From positions 1,892,501 to 1,956,500 of the forward strand of contig NZ_CP045503.2 of assembly GCF_007004545.3 (NCBI RefSeq): a DNA stretch of 64,000 nt, written 5' to 3'. Shown here one piece after another: positions 45,085-53,867 of the stretch (the first letter of the stretch is position 1; each line of letters starts with the position of its first letter). The stretch comes from Shewanella eurypsychrophilus (GTDB taxonomy: Bacteria; Pseudomonadota; Gammaproteobacteria; Enterobacterales; Shewanellaceae). Position numbers and translations under genes: made by a program. A model generated the notes under the pieces. That model ran no database searches, had not been told where the DNA came from, and saw only the letters and a program-made list of their open reading frames with translations.

Positions 45085-45600
45085 ATGGATATATCTACTA
45101 CTAGCAATGAGTACAGTGAACAGAATTTTACAAACCTTATCAATGCCGGCATTGTGAATGTGAATAAAGCGGAAGTTGTCAAAAAATGTGACACTATGGC
45201 TAATGCGAAACAGTTCCTTGATAGCACATTTCCACTGGCTAAAGGCTCACATAAAGATGTACGCAGTTATGTTGTTTATTATCAGCAACTGCTTATGTTT
45301 TTTGCCGATGGCACTCATACTGGTCTTAGGGATTCTGGACAATTTGTAGCGTTAAATGGTCATAAGAGCGAGCCAGAGGCAATTTTATTGAAGAATAACG
45401 GCACCCATATCGAATTAAGCTTTGATCGCTGCGGTGCAACGGGTATTAAAGATCACGCTCATATCGAAGACATCAGATTGGAAGGCCATGAATACTGGAT
45501 AAGCCTGCTGAATATTGAACAGAAGCGTGGCATTCATAGTTCACAAGGAACACAGATGTTTACCGCTAAAGATGGTGAAGATTATCCGTTAAAAGGCTAA
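45085..45600 (+). CDS. Stand-alone malate synthase G insertion-domain protein, catalytic barrel absent
   Basis: A 171-residue protein with its own GAGAGG ribosome site and terminator. From residue 39 (NAKQFLDSTFPLAKGSHKDV, ADGTHTGLRDSGQFVALNG, PEAILLKNNGTHIELSFDR) it reads like the alpha/beta insertion (clasp) domain of malate synthase G, which has QFLDxxxPLxxGSH, DGxxTGLxxxxQFxGYxG and AILLxxxGLHxEIxID in the same order. It continues through GIKDHAHIEDIRLE and ends FTAKDGEDYPLKG, comparable to the YTAPDGxxxTLxGR segment of MSG. The DCEDS segment with a catalytic glutamate is replaced by unrelated residues, and the rest of the barrel is missing, so malate synthase activity is not expected. 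It may be a regulatory or acetyl-CoA/glyoxylate-related binding protein, or a retained relic. Confidence 0.68.
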   Translation: MDISTTSNEYSEQNFTNLINAGIVNVNKAEVVKKCDTMANAKQFLDSTFPLAKGSHKDVRSYVVYYQQLLMFFADGTHTGLRDSGQFVALNGHKSEPEAILLKNNGTHIELSFDRCGATGIKDHAHIEDIRLEGHEYWISLLNIEQKRGIHSSQGTQMFTAKDGEDYPLKG

Positions 45601-45612
45601 GCATTACATATA

Positions 45613-45652
45613 AAAAAGCGGGATAAACCATTTGGTTTATCCCGCTTTTTTA
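45613..45652. terminator. Strong bidirectional terminator
   Basis: An 18-bp perfect stem (45613-45630 with 45633-45650) with GC-rich core and A/T flanks serves both convergent genes. Confidence 0.88.
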
Positions 45653-45704
45653 TATTATTACATTCAGTATTAGACCGATTGGTATTATAGGTTTAAAGCA
45701 GGCG

Positions 45705-46073
45705 CTACTTGCCCCAAATACTCTTGTTTACTTCACTGTCATCATCTGAACTGGCGCTAGAATCTGATGTTGCATGATTTGTCATTCTGTTATTTGCAGC
45801 ACGTACACTTTTATCACTTGCTTGATAGTGATCATCTCTTGGTTTTCTTGCTGGCAAGGGTAATTTGTTCATCTTCAAATAAAGATATTCAACTTTCTCT
45901 CTCGCCCAAAGGGTTTTACGTAGAAATCGTAAGCTTGATTTAATGCTGGGATCATGATTAAAGCAACGAACATCAATCCTTGCGCCTAGCTCTTCCCAGC
46001 CGTAATGTTCGACCAAATCTGTGAGAAGGTCAGCTAGCTTGATGCCGTGTAGCGGGTTGTTTGCTTGGGTCAT
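45705..46073 (-). CDS. VF530 family DNA-binding protein (DUF2132)
   Basis: A 122-residue protein whose first 70 residues ([22 protein letters not shown], [26 protein letters not shown], [13 protein letters not shown]) match the small VF530 family, thought to bind DNA. The C-terminal 45 residues are a charged Ser/Asp-rich extension ([14 protein letters not shown]) absent from the shortest members. Cytoplasmic, function not established. Confidence 0.85.
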   Translation of the reverse strand: MTQANNPLHGIKLADLLTDLVEHYGWEELGARIDVRCFNHDPSIKSSLRFLRKTLWAREKVEYLYLKMNKLPLPARKPRDDHYQASDKSVRAANNRMTNHATSDSSASSDDDSEVNKSIWGK

Positions 46074-46202
46074 AATGTCGTTGTGTCAATTGATATTGAG
46101 TTAATTATACCAGCATCAGGGAAAGGTTGAATAGCAGAGCTGAGCAGATTGATGAAAAAGAGGGCACAAGGCCCTCAAAATAGTTAATCAAAGTTCATAG
46201 GA

Positions 46203-48626
46203 TTACTGAAAAGTCAGTTCCCAACTATTTATCGTACCAGTATCACGTCTTGCACTATCTACCGCCTTGAGTGCCCAATCACCAGCAGACTCAACACCTG
46301 TCATATCGACAGTGTAGCTCTGAATGAGATCGTTTGAGCCACCACCTGCGTTATCATGCAAGATACTCACTTGGCCAGTCGGGCTGTGTAGCTCAACCTG
46401 TAAATCACCAATATAGGTGTGACTAATGTTAACGTTCACCGTCACAGTGCCTGAATCACCGGTTCGAGTTGCAGATATTGGACTGGTAATACCTACTGAA
46501 TTGTTATCAGGAATTGAGTAGCTGTTAGTGTTGGTGTAGCTCGCTGGACCGCCAGTGTTATCGCCACCGCCAGTAGATTCAGTGAAATTTGCCACTAAAC
46601 TGACGCCATCAAAGCTGCTATAACCTTGAACCATGACATAGTAGGTACCAGACTGTACGTTGCTAATTGGACATGACTCATTGTTGCCGCCTTCCCATGG
46701 ACGACAATCGTAGCTGCCAGTTGTTGGGGCTGCTGCATATTGAACATACAGATCTGCATCGCCACTGCCACCGCTCATAGTAAAGCTCAAGTCTGTAGCA
46801 TTTGCTGGAACATCGAGCGAGAAGTGAAGCTCATCATTCTTAGCACCTGTTAGATTGCTCTTTGCTACACCGTTTTCAAGGACTGAGTCACCAGGACCCG
46901 TGCCCGGATCGGTTGGACCATCACAAGATTCATCTAGGTATGCTTTCGCTGCAACTGCGTCGATAAGACCATAACCTGTCTGATTATCACGACCCGCAGA
47001 GCCAAGATCTTCTGCGGTTGCATTTAATGCCGAGCGGATCTGAGCGGCGTTACACTCTGTATGATGACTCCAGACTAAGGTTGCAACACCAGATACATGT
47101 GGTGTGGCCATTGAAGTCCCGTTGTAATATTCATAATCTTCATTGGCAGTATTGGCGACCGTTACACTTGAACCTAACTGTGCTTGGAGTGCCTGACCCG
47201 TTGCGCGATCGACAGATACAGAAACCAGTAAGGCTTCGTTATTGGTATCGACTAGGAAAGGGTTTTGTAGGCCAGGTAACTCGGTATTACCATAAACGAT
47301 AACAGCGCTTGCTCCTGCTGAATTACAGGCCTTGATTGCATCAATTTCAGGGTAGCTTGCACCTTGGTTACCGACGCGCTCAACTAAACACACCTTAGCA
47401 TTCATATCGCCACAGTTAAATGTGCTACCAGATACTGCACATTCTGCTAATTCACCAGTAATGCTGCCATTGATAGGCGTGACCACATGATTAGTACCTG
47501 ATTTGATATAACGGTTATGGGGCACGACACCGTTATCAAAATAAGACTGGCCGCCAATAGTGATGTTCGCCAAGCGGCCTTCACCTAATGTGACTGTAGA
47601 TAGAATTGCTTCACCTGGGCCCGAAATTTCAACTTGATTGGTGTATTGAGAAAATGCTGCGTGGTCTTTATTACTATCAACGGCAGCAACAGACATGACA
47701 GCATCATAAGAGGCCGGATAACTGTGAGTACTATCGCCAGCATTACCCGCAGCAGCAATTAATAGTACGCCATTATTCGAATGAGCTGTCATGGCATTTT
47801 TCTCTGTAGTGCTTGAGCTACCACCACCTAGAGACATAGTCACGACATTTGAGCCATTAGTCACACAGGTGTCGATTGCAGAGACGAGAGAAGATGAGTA
47901 GCCCCAGCCTGCTTCATTAAAGACCTTGATAACATGAATATTGGCAGTCTGGTTTGGCATTACACCAACCACACCCGAATTATTGGCTATGGCGGCAATG
48001 GTTCCTGCAACATGGGTACCATGGGCGTTATTATTGCCGGGGTCATACCAGTTACCTGTGCCTGAATTGTTAGTTCCTGTTACGTTGTTGCCACTTAAAT
48101 CTCCGTGTGAGCGATCATAACCCGAGTCAATAATACAGATGGTACGATTACCAGCCATTGAGTCACTTAAGTTAGTCGAACCGACATAGGTTTGCCCCCA
48201 AGGTGTCGTCTCGCTGAGAAAGTGTCTTTGAGCATCTTCTTCAACATAAGCAACATCACTGCGCAGGCGAAGTGACTTGATACTTTTATCATCGAGTTTA
48301 ACGCTATAACTGTTGCTGCGACCAATACGTTTCATCTCTTTAGCTGAGGCACTATTTAGTGCTCTAAAGTGAGAGAAAACTTCATTAGCTCTAGGTTCAT
48401 AATCCATTGCAAGCATATCTTCAGCGCTTGTTTGGATGTTTGATCCCGCTTGGGCATTGTTAAACTTTACAATATAACGTTTTGGCAGGGGTGAGCTCTG
48501 TTTAACGTTAGCTGCCGCTGATTGAAGCACCGGGGTAAAAGTCGGCGCTGCATGTACATTCGCTGAGATGGCGATTGCTAAGGCTGATAAGCTGAGTGAA
48601 ACAGATATTGTGTTACTGATTGTCAT
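46203..48626 (-). CDS. Secreted S8 subtilisin-like protease with PA, PPC and P domains
   Basis: An 807-residue secreted serine protease. Signal peptide residues 1-27 (ending NVHAAP); inhibitor-I9 propeptide about residues 48-112 (RYIVKFNNAQAG); S8 domain with catalytic ICIIDSGYDRSHGDL near residue 164, AHGTHVAGTIAAIA near residue 202 and YNGTSMATPHVSGVATL near residue 500; a protease-associated (PA) insert around residues 355-480; a prepeptidase C-terminal domain about residues 585-680 (ADLYVQYAAAPTTGSYDCRP); and a C-terminal proprotein-convertase P domain (ISHTYIGDLQVELHSPTG). Such enzymes are common exoproteases of marine Shewanella. Cysteine pairs suggest disulfides. Confidence 0.94.
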   Translation of the reverse strand: MTISNTISVSLSLSALAIAISANVHAAPTFTPVLQSAAANVKQSSPLPKRYIVKFNNAQAGSNIQTSAEDMLAMDYEPRANEVFSHFRALNSASAKEMKRIGRSNSYSVKLDDKSIKSLRLRSDVAYVEEDAQRHFLSETTPWGQTYVGSTNLSDSMAGNRTICIIDSGYDRSHGDLSGNNVTGTNNSGTGNWYDPGNNNAHGTHVAGTIAAIANNSGVVGVMPNQTANIHVIKVFNEAGWGYSSSLVSAIDTCVTNGSNVVTMSLGGGSSSTTEKNAMTAHSNNGVLLIAAAGNAGDSTHSYPASYDAVMSVAAVDSNKDHAAFSQYTNQVEISGPGEAILSTVTLGEGRLANITIGGQSYFDNGVVPHNRYIKSGTNHVVTPINGSITGELAECAVSGSTFNCGDMNAKVCLVERVGNQGASYPEIDAIKACNSAGASAVIVYGNTELPGLQNPFLVDTNNEALLVSVSVDRATGQALQAQLGSSVTVANTANEDYEYYNGTSMATPHVSGVATLVWSHHTECNAAQIRSALNATAEDLGSAGRDNQTGYGLIDAVAAKAYLDESCDGPTDPGTGPGDSVLENGVAKSNLTGAKNDELHFSLDVPANATDLSFTMSGGSGDADLYVQYAAAPTTGSYDCRPWEGGNNESCPISNVQSGTYYVMVQGYSSFDGVSLVANFTESTGGGDNTGGPASYTNTNSYSIPDNNSVGITSPISATRTGDSGTVTVNVNISHTYIGDLQVELHSPTGQVSILHDNAGGGSNDLIQSYTVDMTGVESAGDWALKAVDSARRDTGTINSWELTFQ

Positions 48627-49205
48627 AATTTATTTCCATATATATTAGAATTTATCATTATTATTAGATGGCTTTTTAGTCGAAGCTAAATTAAACCGGT
48701 TACTCAATAGTGAATGTATCTATATGTATGGTTGATGTAAATAAGTCGTTAACACTTGTGTCTATTTGTTTCTTCTGGGAGTAATGAAAACTTTACTGAA
48801 TAATTATTGCGTTTAAAACGCATTTAATTTGGTTTAATTCGCTTGTTAAATGCATGCTTATGCTCAATTTACGATTATATTGATTTTTGTATTCAATATA
48901 ACTTATTGATTTTAAAATCATGATGGTCAATTATTTTATTTAAGCCATTGAATTTATTGGCTTACAGTTTAGCTGGGTAATAGTTATAACATATAACTAA
49001 AAGTAATGAGCTTGCTTGTTTTGGTGGGTCCTGGACGCTAAATTTTATAGATTAGCGCCTGTATATAGCAAGCTGCTTATAATAATCAGATATTTATCGT
49101 TTGATCTTTTGATTGGTTGGGGGATTATGCTGCTGAAATATTAAGGCAATCATTGATAACTCGGTAACTAGGTTTTTCCGAGTTATCAAAGTGGATAGAG
49201 AGTGA
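48627..49205. other. 579-bp gap upstream of the protease gene
   Basis: Very AT-rich with no convincing frame. It presumably contains the long protease promoter, and at its right end the hairpin after the rhodanese gene. I see no repeat or RNA gene otherwise. Confidence 0.4.
49153..49189 (-). terminator. Hairpin downstream of rhodanese gene
   Basis: TTGATAACTCGG at 49153-49164 pairs with CCGAGTTATCAA at 49178-49189. The stem is perfect but no T-run follows on the minus strand, so termination may be inefficient or factor-assisted. Confidence 0.5.
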
Positions 49206-49607
49206 TTACTGAGGTTTTTTGAATTGACTCAAGGTTTGAAAGCCGCCGCCATTATAACTCTTGGTGTAACCTTCAGAAACTAAGGTGTCGAAAGCGATAC
49301 CGCTGCGCCTACCACTACGGCAGTAGAGTACGACAGATGTATCTTTTGCAATACCCCGTTTTTTAAACTCTACGGCTATCTCTTCAAAAGGGATGTTAAT
49401 GGCATTTTCCAAGTGACCAGCAGCAAACTCCTCGGCTGTTCTGACATCGACGACCATGGCACCAGCATCAATTTTAGTCCATGCGACTTTTGCATCTTTA
49501 TCTGCCGCCAACGCTAATTGACTTACCATTAGGCTAAGTAACGCAAAGATGATCATATAGCCGAAGCTTTGAATACTTTTCAGCGTGGTATTTCTGTGAT
49601 TATTCAC
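49206..49607 (-). CDS. Periplasmic rhodanese-domain protein
   Basis: The frame opens to 49676, but AAGGAAA 8 nt before GTG 49607 gives a 133-residue protein with an uncleaved or signal-type segment (FGYMIIFALLSLMVSQLALA), so I use that start. The single rhodanese domain has VVDVRTAEEFAAGHLENAINIP and the active-site loop YCRSGRRSG, whose cysteine accepts sulfur. It resembles PspE-type periplasmic sulfurtransferases. No sulfur-metabolism genes adjoin it. Confidence 0.85.
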   Translation of the reverse strand: MNNHRNTTLKSIQSFGYMIIFALLSLMVSQLALAADKDAKVAWTKIDAGAMVVDVRTAEEFAAGHLENAINIPFEEIAVEFKKRGIAKDTSVVLYCRSGRRSGIAFDTLVSEGYTKSYNGGGFQTLSQFKKPQ

Positions 49608-49777
49608 TTTATTTTCCTTATATTTATGAATGAATAGCGTATTGTACGACATATTACCCACTTGTATACGAATCAAGTTAGCCCAAGGTCAATGAGTGAG
49701 CTTAGGCTAGTGTATTTAGTATAATACTTAGCTTGTATAGGGTAAATGTACATTGTATTGATGAAGGTATTTAGCCT

Positions 49778-50494
49778 CTAATCTTTGAGATAATATGTAA
49801 GGGTCGACACGACTCTTACTCGTTTAATATGGGGAGTATTACTGTCTCTATCTGAGATACTAAATTGACCTTGAGAGGCACTTTTTATTTTTCCGAGTAC
49901 CGAGTCTGAGTCTTGGGCAAATTTATTGGCTATTTGTCTTGCGTTGATTGTCGCTGCTTGCACCATTGTCGGCTTGACGGCATTGAGCTCCGTGAATAGG
50001 AACTCTGTCTTACTGTTGTAATCTTGACTGGAGATCGCTATGCCTTCTTTAGCCAGCTCAATCATATTCTTTCGGCTAGCTAATAACAGATCGACCCTCT
50101 TGGTATAAATAGAGATGGTGACTTTGGCCGCATAGCGATATTTTACATTGGGATCAACATAACCCTGAGCTTGTCTGTCTTCTATTGAGGGCAGAGAACT
50201 GGATATCTCATCGACTGTAAACCCTTGCTTTAATAGGAAGGAGATCACCTTGTCAGTTTGAATTTGAACGGTCTGATATAAGGTGGAGAGATCGTTATCG
50301 ACTTCGGTAAAGCGAATTGGCCAAATAGCGATGTTGGCTTTAACTTCTTGTTCAGCGAGACCCTTGACGGTAACCGTTCTTTCCATTGATTTTATTTCGA
50401 TTAGACTTTGGCCAATGCCATTACCGAGTATAACCAGACCTAGGCAGAGCAGAGAGCCTAATATCAGAGCACTTATCGCGTTGTTTTTATTCAT
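49778..50494 (-). CDS. SIMPL domain protein (DUF541)
   Basis: A 238-residue protein with an N-terminal signal or anchor (ALILGSLLCLGLVILGNG) and a SIMPL (DUF541) domain: MERTVTVKGLAEQEVKANIAIWPI near residue 37, DEISSSLPSIEDRQAQGY and the C-terminal KRVRVVSTLTYYLKD. Periplasmic family of unclear biochemical role; mouse SIMPL lent only the name. It is monocistronic as far as can be seen. Confidence 0.85.
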   Translation of the reverse strand: MNKNNAISALILGSLLCLGLVILGNGIGQSLIEIKSMERTVTVKGLAEQEVKANIAIWPIRFTEVDNDLSTLYQTVQIQTDKVISFLLKQGFTVDEISSSLPSIEDRQAQGYVDPNVKYRYAAKVTISIYTKRVDLLLASRKNMIELAKEGIAISSQDYNSKTEFLFTELNAVKPTMVQAATINARQIANKFAQDSDSVLGKIKSASQGQFSISDRDSNTPHIKRVRVVSTLTYYLKD

Positions 50495-50605
50495 GGTAAT
50501 ACTGAGCCTAGGGGGAGTTTGAAGTAACAGTATAGATTTTTTTCGTTATCTAAATCTAGTGAATAAATCTTAATTGTCTCTAGTGTAGCGCTTTCTTTTA
50601 AAAAC

Positions 50606-50632
50606 AAAAAAGCCGCACATGTGCGGCTTTTT
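50606..50632 (-). terminator. Terminator after fadL
   Basis: A palindromic hairpin, AAAAAGCCGCACA and TGTGCGGCTTTTT, without a true loop but with A/T flanks. It is 23 bp past the fadL stop and could act in both directions. Confidence 0.85.
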
Positions 50633-50654
50633 CATTAACTAACTACAAACCAAT

Positions 50655-51911
50655 TTAGAATTTGTAGTTGTACTGCATAGAGTAGTATGTGGCGTTGGAT
50701 AGTGTTGTTGCATTAATAGGGGTCGGGGTTTGCTGATAAATTGCGCTGTACTCAACAAGGTCAGTCTCTTCGCCGCGAATCACAGCAATACCAAAATCTA
50801 GACTTGTGTGCTTAGATAGGTTGTATGTTGCACCCGCTGTATACCATTGACGATCAGAGTCTGGGATAGAGATAGAGCTGATTTCACCCACAACACCTTG
50901 GTCATACATGTAACCTGCACGCAGTGTCCAGCTGTCGTTAAGAGTATACGTACCACCTACACTGTATAGCCATGAGTCATCCCAAGCGTAATGCTTAAGC
51001 TGAGCATCGATAGGATCAGAGACTGAGATCTCATGGAAATCGCCCCATGTCGTTAACTGAGCCGTGTAATGAATAGCAATTTTCTCAGTTAACTGATGAA
51101 AACCTGCAACTTGAAAGATATCAGGGATAGGGATATTGATCTCTTCAAAATCAGTTCCGCCGTAGTTCACTGTACCATCAGCACTGAATTCAGGGCTGAA
51201 ACGGTAACTCACACCGAAGCGGTGATCGGCATTGATTTCATAAACTGCGCCAACAATACCACCGAATGCGATGCCATCGGCATCCACATCGACAAGATCC
51301 ATGTGTATAGGATCTCCGCCTTGTGGGTTAGGTACTGCACCGCCACGAGTCAGAACACCGGAACCGTAAATGACGTCTACACCAGCACCAACACTGAAGT
51401 GGTCGTTGAAACGGTATGAAGCACTTAGGTTAAAGTTAATGGTAGTTACTTCTGTTTTACCTAATAGGTCAATTGGTGCAGGTACTTTGCCGCCAACTAT
51501 ATTGTTAGACAGTTCAGTCGTGTCGGTACCTGTACCGAAGTTACTGAACATAGCCACACCGTAGGCAAACTTGTCATTGACTGGGCTTACATAGTAAAAA
51601 TTAGGGATAATTTTTGCTTCAGCAGCGTCATTTACACTACCAAAATGCACATCCCCCATTGCAACGTCTTTAACTTCTACTTGGACATCGGCGTAAGTGA
51701 GGCCCATTGATAGCTGCTTTTCATCAAAAAGCGCCATAGCGGCTGGGTTACGTGAAAGTACAGATGCATTATCGGCAATGACTGCATCACCAGCGAATGC
51801 ACGGCCAATACCTGTTGCTGATTGGCTGTTTAGTTGAAAACCTGCTGCCATGGCTTGTGAACTTGCAAGCGTAACGGCTACAGCTAATAAAGTCTTGTTG
51901 AAGTTATTCAT
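50655..51911 (-). CDS. fadL: Long-chain fatty acid outer-membrane transporter FadL
   Basis: The open frame reaches 52037, but the natural start is ATG 51911 (MNNFNKTLLAVAVTLASSQA), giving 418 residues with a signal peptide ending QAMAAG. FadL-type features: GFQLNSQSATGIGRAFAGDA at the mature N-terminus, then ADNASVLSRNPAAMALFD with the family NPAA motif of the hatch domain, and a 14-strand barrel ending YYSMQYNYKF. It imports long-chain fatty acids for beta-oxidation. FadR-like operators upstream and fadI at the window's right end support the role. Confidence 0.92.
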   Translation of the reverse strand: MNNFNKTLLAVAVTLASSQAMAAGFQLNSQSATGIGRAFAGDAVIADNASVLSRNPAAMALFDEKQLSMGLTYADVQVEVKDVAMGDVHFGSVNDAAEAKIIPNFYYVSPVNDKFAYGVAMFSNFGTGTDTTELSNNIVGGKVPAPIDLLGKTEVTTINFNLSASYRFNDHFSVGAGVDVIYGSGVLTRGGAVPNPQGGDPIHMDLVDVDADGIAFGGIVGAVYEINADHRFGVSYRFSPEFSADGTVNYGGTDFEEINIPIPDIFQVAGFHQLTEKIAIHYTAQLTTWGDFHEISVSDPIDAQLKHYAWDDSWLYSVGGTYTLNDSWTLRAGYMYDQGVVGEISSISIPDSDRQWYTAGATYNLSKHTSLDFGIAVIRGEETDLVEYSAIYQQTPTPINATTLSNATYYSMQYNYKF

Positions 51912-51991
51912 TATTATCATCTCTGTAATGTTTAATCTGGCTATTTTCGAGTAAAGCTTTTTTCTGCCTTTTGAGACTCGATGCCTTTTAT

Positions 51992-52007
51992 ACTTGTTAG
52001 ACCAGTG
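51992..52007 (-). promoter_or_regulatory. FadR-like site 1 upstream of fadL
   Basis: The minus strand reads CACTGGTCTAACAAGT, sharing CTGGTC and AC..GT with the FadR consensus AnCTGGTCnGACCnGTT. It lies about 80-95 bp before the fadL start. Confidence 0.5.
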
Positions 52008-52032
52008 CATCTTAGGGATGGTCTTACCCATC

Positions 52033-52049
52033 AACAACTCCGACCAGTG
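52033..52049 (-). promoter_or_regulatory. FadR-like site 2 upstream of fadL
   Basis: The minus strand reads CACTGGTCGGAGTTGTT and matches 11 of 14 informative FadR consensus positions. The rest of the 369-bp fadL-putP gap holds the putP terminator but no gene; a 67-codon plus-strand frame across the operators is rejected. Confidence 0.55.
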
Positions 52050-52215
52050 GCGAATGTCAGTTGCGTTTTTGTTAATTAAATCAGGTATTTTAGGCTTGAT
52101 GATGTGTGTTAATTTTAACCGTGAGCTGGAGCACCTATTGCTAGGCCTATCAAGGCTTTTCAGTGATTTGAATTTAAGTTGCGGGCTTGTAAAATAGAGG
52201 AGGGAAAATAAATCA

Positions 52216-52247
52216 TAAAAATAGCGTACACCTGTACGCTATTTTTA
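52216..52247 (-). terminator. Terminator after putP
   Basis: AAAATAGCGTACA and TGTACGCTATTTT surround a CC loop, with A/T flanks, 34 bp past the putP stop. Confidence 0.85.
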
Positions 52248-52280
52248 CTTTTTTAGAGGCTAAGACCTTATTTTTAGTGT

Positions 52281-53732
52281 TTATAGTTTTGAAGTAAATA
52301 CTCTAAACTGCTCTTTAACACTATCAGATGGAGCCGACATTTTACTCACTATGACCCCCGTTAGTGTTGCAAAAACAAATCCTGGCAAGATCTCATATAA
52401 GTCAAAAATGCCACCTGAAAGTTGCTTCCAAACCACAACGGTGATTGCACCGACCAAGATCGTGGCTACAGCGCCGTTTCGACTGTAAGCGTTCCAAAAG
52501 AGTGATAAGAGTACAACCGGGCCAAATGCGGCACCAAAGCCTGCCCACGCATAGCTGACCAGTCCTAATACACTACTTTCTGGGTTAAGCGCAACGATAC
52601 CGGCAATGACTGCGATAGCCAGTACGCCAATACGGCCCACTAACATCAGCTCTTTACTGCTGGCTTGTGGTCGTAACCACTTTTTATAGAAGTCTTCAGT
52701 GATCACACTTGAACAAACCAAGAGCTGCGAATCGATTGTGCTCATGATAGCCGATAAAATGGCTGCGATTAGCAGACCACCAATCCAGGGATTAAATGCT
52801 GCGTGTGCCAGATGAATGAATACTGTTTCAGGGTTGGCTAGTGGATCGCTAGCGAAATATAAACTACCAGCAATCCCCGTTGCTAAGGCGCCAACAAGGG
52901 CAATGAGCATCCAGCTCATCGCGATACGGCGAGACAATGGGATATCTTTAGGACGCGCGATAGCCATAAAGCGTGAAAGAATATGTGGCTGACCAAAATA
53001 ACCTAATCCCCATGCTAGTAGCGATATTAAGCCTATGGCCGTGGTGTCTTCATTAAACATAGACAGCATCGCAGGATCGATACTATCTAAACCATTTTGA
53101 GTTTCAGGCTGGCTGAAAATGGCCACAGGAACAATCAACAAGGCGACCAACATAAGACAGCCTTGAAAGAAGTCAGTCCAGCTGACGGCGAAGAATCCGC
53201 CTACGAATGTGTAAGCCACAATAATGGTGGAGCCGATAATGAGTGCTAAGGTGTAATCGAGTCCAAATACTTTTTCGAACAAGATAGCTCCGCCGACCAT
53301 GCCAGAGGAGGCATAAAAGGTAAAGAAAACCAAAATGGTGACAGCCGATACTAGCTTGAGTAACCCTTTACTGTCTTCAAAGCGTTTCTCGAAGAAGTCG
53401 GGTAGGGTAAGTGCATTATCGGTAAATTCGGTGTATACCCGCAGACGTTGAGCCACGAATAGCCAGTTCAACCATGCGCCTATCACTAAGCCAATACCGA
53501 TCCAAGCTTCACCCAGCCCGCCTAAGTATACCGCTCCAGGTAAGCCCAGTAGTAGCCAGCCTGACATATCAGAGGCTCCGACACTCAGGGCTGTGACTGC
53601 GGGGCCCATGCCTCTGCCACCGAGTATATAATCGTCAACTGAATCTGTTGCTTTATAGGCCCATAGGCCAATTCCCATCATTAGGGCAAGATAGCCGATG
53701 AAAGTAATTAATATCGGTAATTCAATGCTCAT
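52281..53732 (-). CDS. putP: Sodium/proline symporter PutP
   Basis: A 483-residue SSS-family transporter with about 13 membrane segments. DSVDDYILGGRGMGP near residue 29 and TALSVGASDMSGWLLLGLPGA near residue 47 are PutP hallmarks (sodium- and proline-site residues), and SAIMSTIDSQLLVCSSVITED near residue 332 is the conserved sodium-site helix. It imports proline with sodium for use as nutrient or osmolyte. putA is not in the window. Confidence 0.94.
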   Translation of the reverse strand: MSIELPILITFIGYLALMMGIGLWAYKATDSVDDYILGGRGMGPAVTALSVGASDMSGWLLLGLPGAVYLGGLGEAWIGIGLVIGAWLNWLFVAQRLRVYTEFTDNALTLPDFFEKRFEDSKGLLKLVSAVTILVFFTFYASSGMVGGAILFEKVFGLDYTLALIIGSTIIVAYTFVGGFFAVSWTDFFQGCLMLVALLIVPVAIFSQPETQNGLDSIDPAMLSMFNEDTTAIGLISLLAWGLGYFGQPHILSRFMAIARPKDIPLSRRIAMSWMLIALVGALATGIAGSLYFASDPLANPETVFIHLAHAAFNPWIGGLLIAAILSAIMSTIDSQLLVCSSVITEDFYKKWLRPQASSKELMLVGRIGVLAIAVIAGIVALNPESSVLGLVSYAWAGFGAAFGPVVLLSLFWNAYSRNGAVATILVGAITVVVWKQLSGGIFDLYEILPGFVFATLTGVIVSKMSAPSDSVKEQFRVFTSKL

Positions 53733-53830
53733 GCTTATGCCATTACTTTTTATTTTTTAAATGTGGACGACATGCTAGCAGATGTTTGATGCCAAGCTCA
53801 ATATTGATTGAAAATGTGAGACTGATCGGT

Positions 53831-53856
53831 CCTGTGGTGATGGCTACCACCACAGG
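53831..53856. terminator. Hairpin after DUF3379 gene
   Basis: CCTGTGGTG pairs with CACCACAGG around an 8-nt loop, 12 bp past the stop. No T-run on the minus strand, so its terminator role is uncertain. Confidence 0.5.
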
Positions 53857-53867
53857 TTGTTATGGCT

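Noticed and set aside
45085..45600. Reading the 171-residue gene as a frameshifted full malate synthase pseudogene
   Set aside because: Downstream sequence leads directly into a strong terminator and a convergent gene; no remaining malate synthase barrel is found in any frame.
37801..45690. Short ATACCAATC/GATTGGTAT-like pieces near 37801, 43255 and 45675 as possible dispersed repeats
   Set aside because: The matches are only about 8-10 bases and too degenerate to call a repeat family from this window alone.
51994..52197. 67-codon plus-strand frame between fadL and putP
   Set aside because: It overlaps both FadR-like sites, has no ribosome site and its composition is not protein-like.
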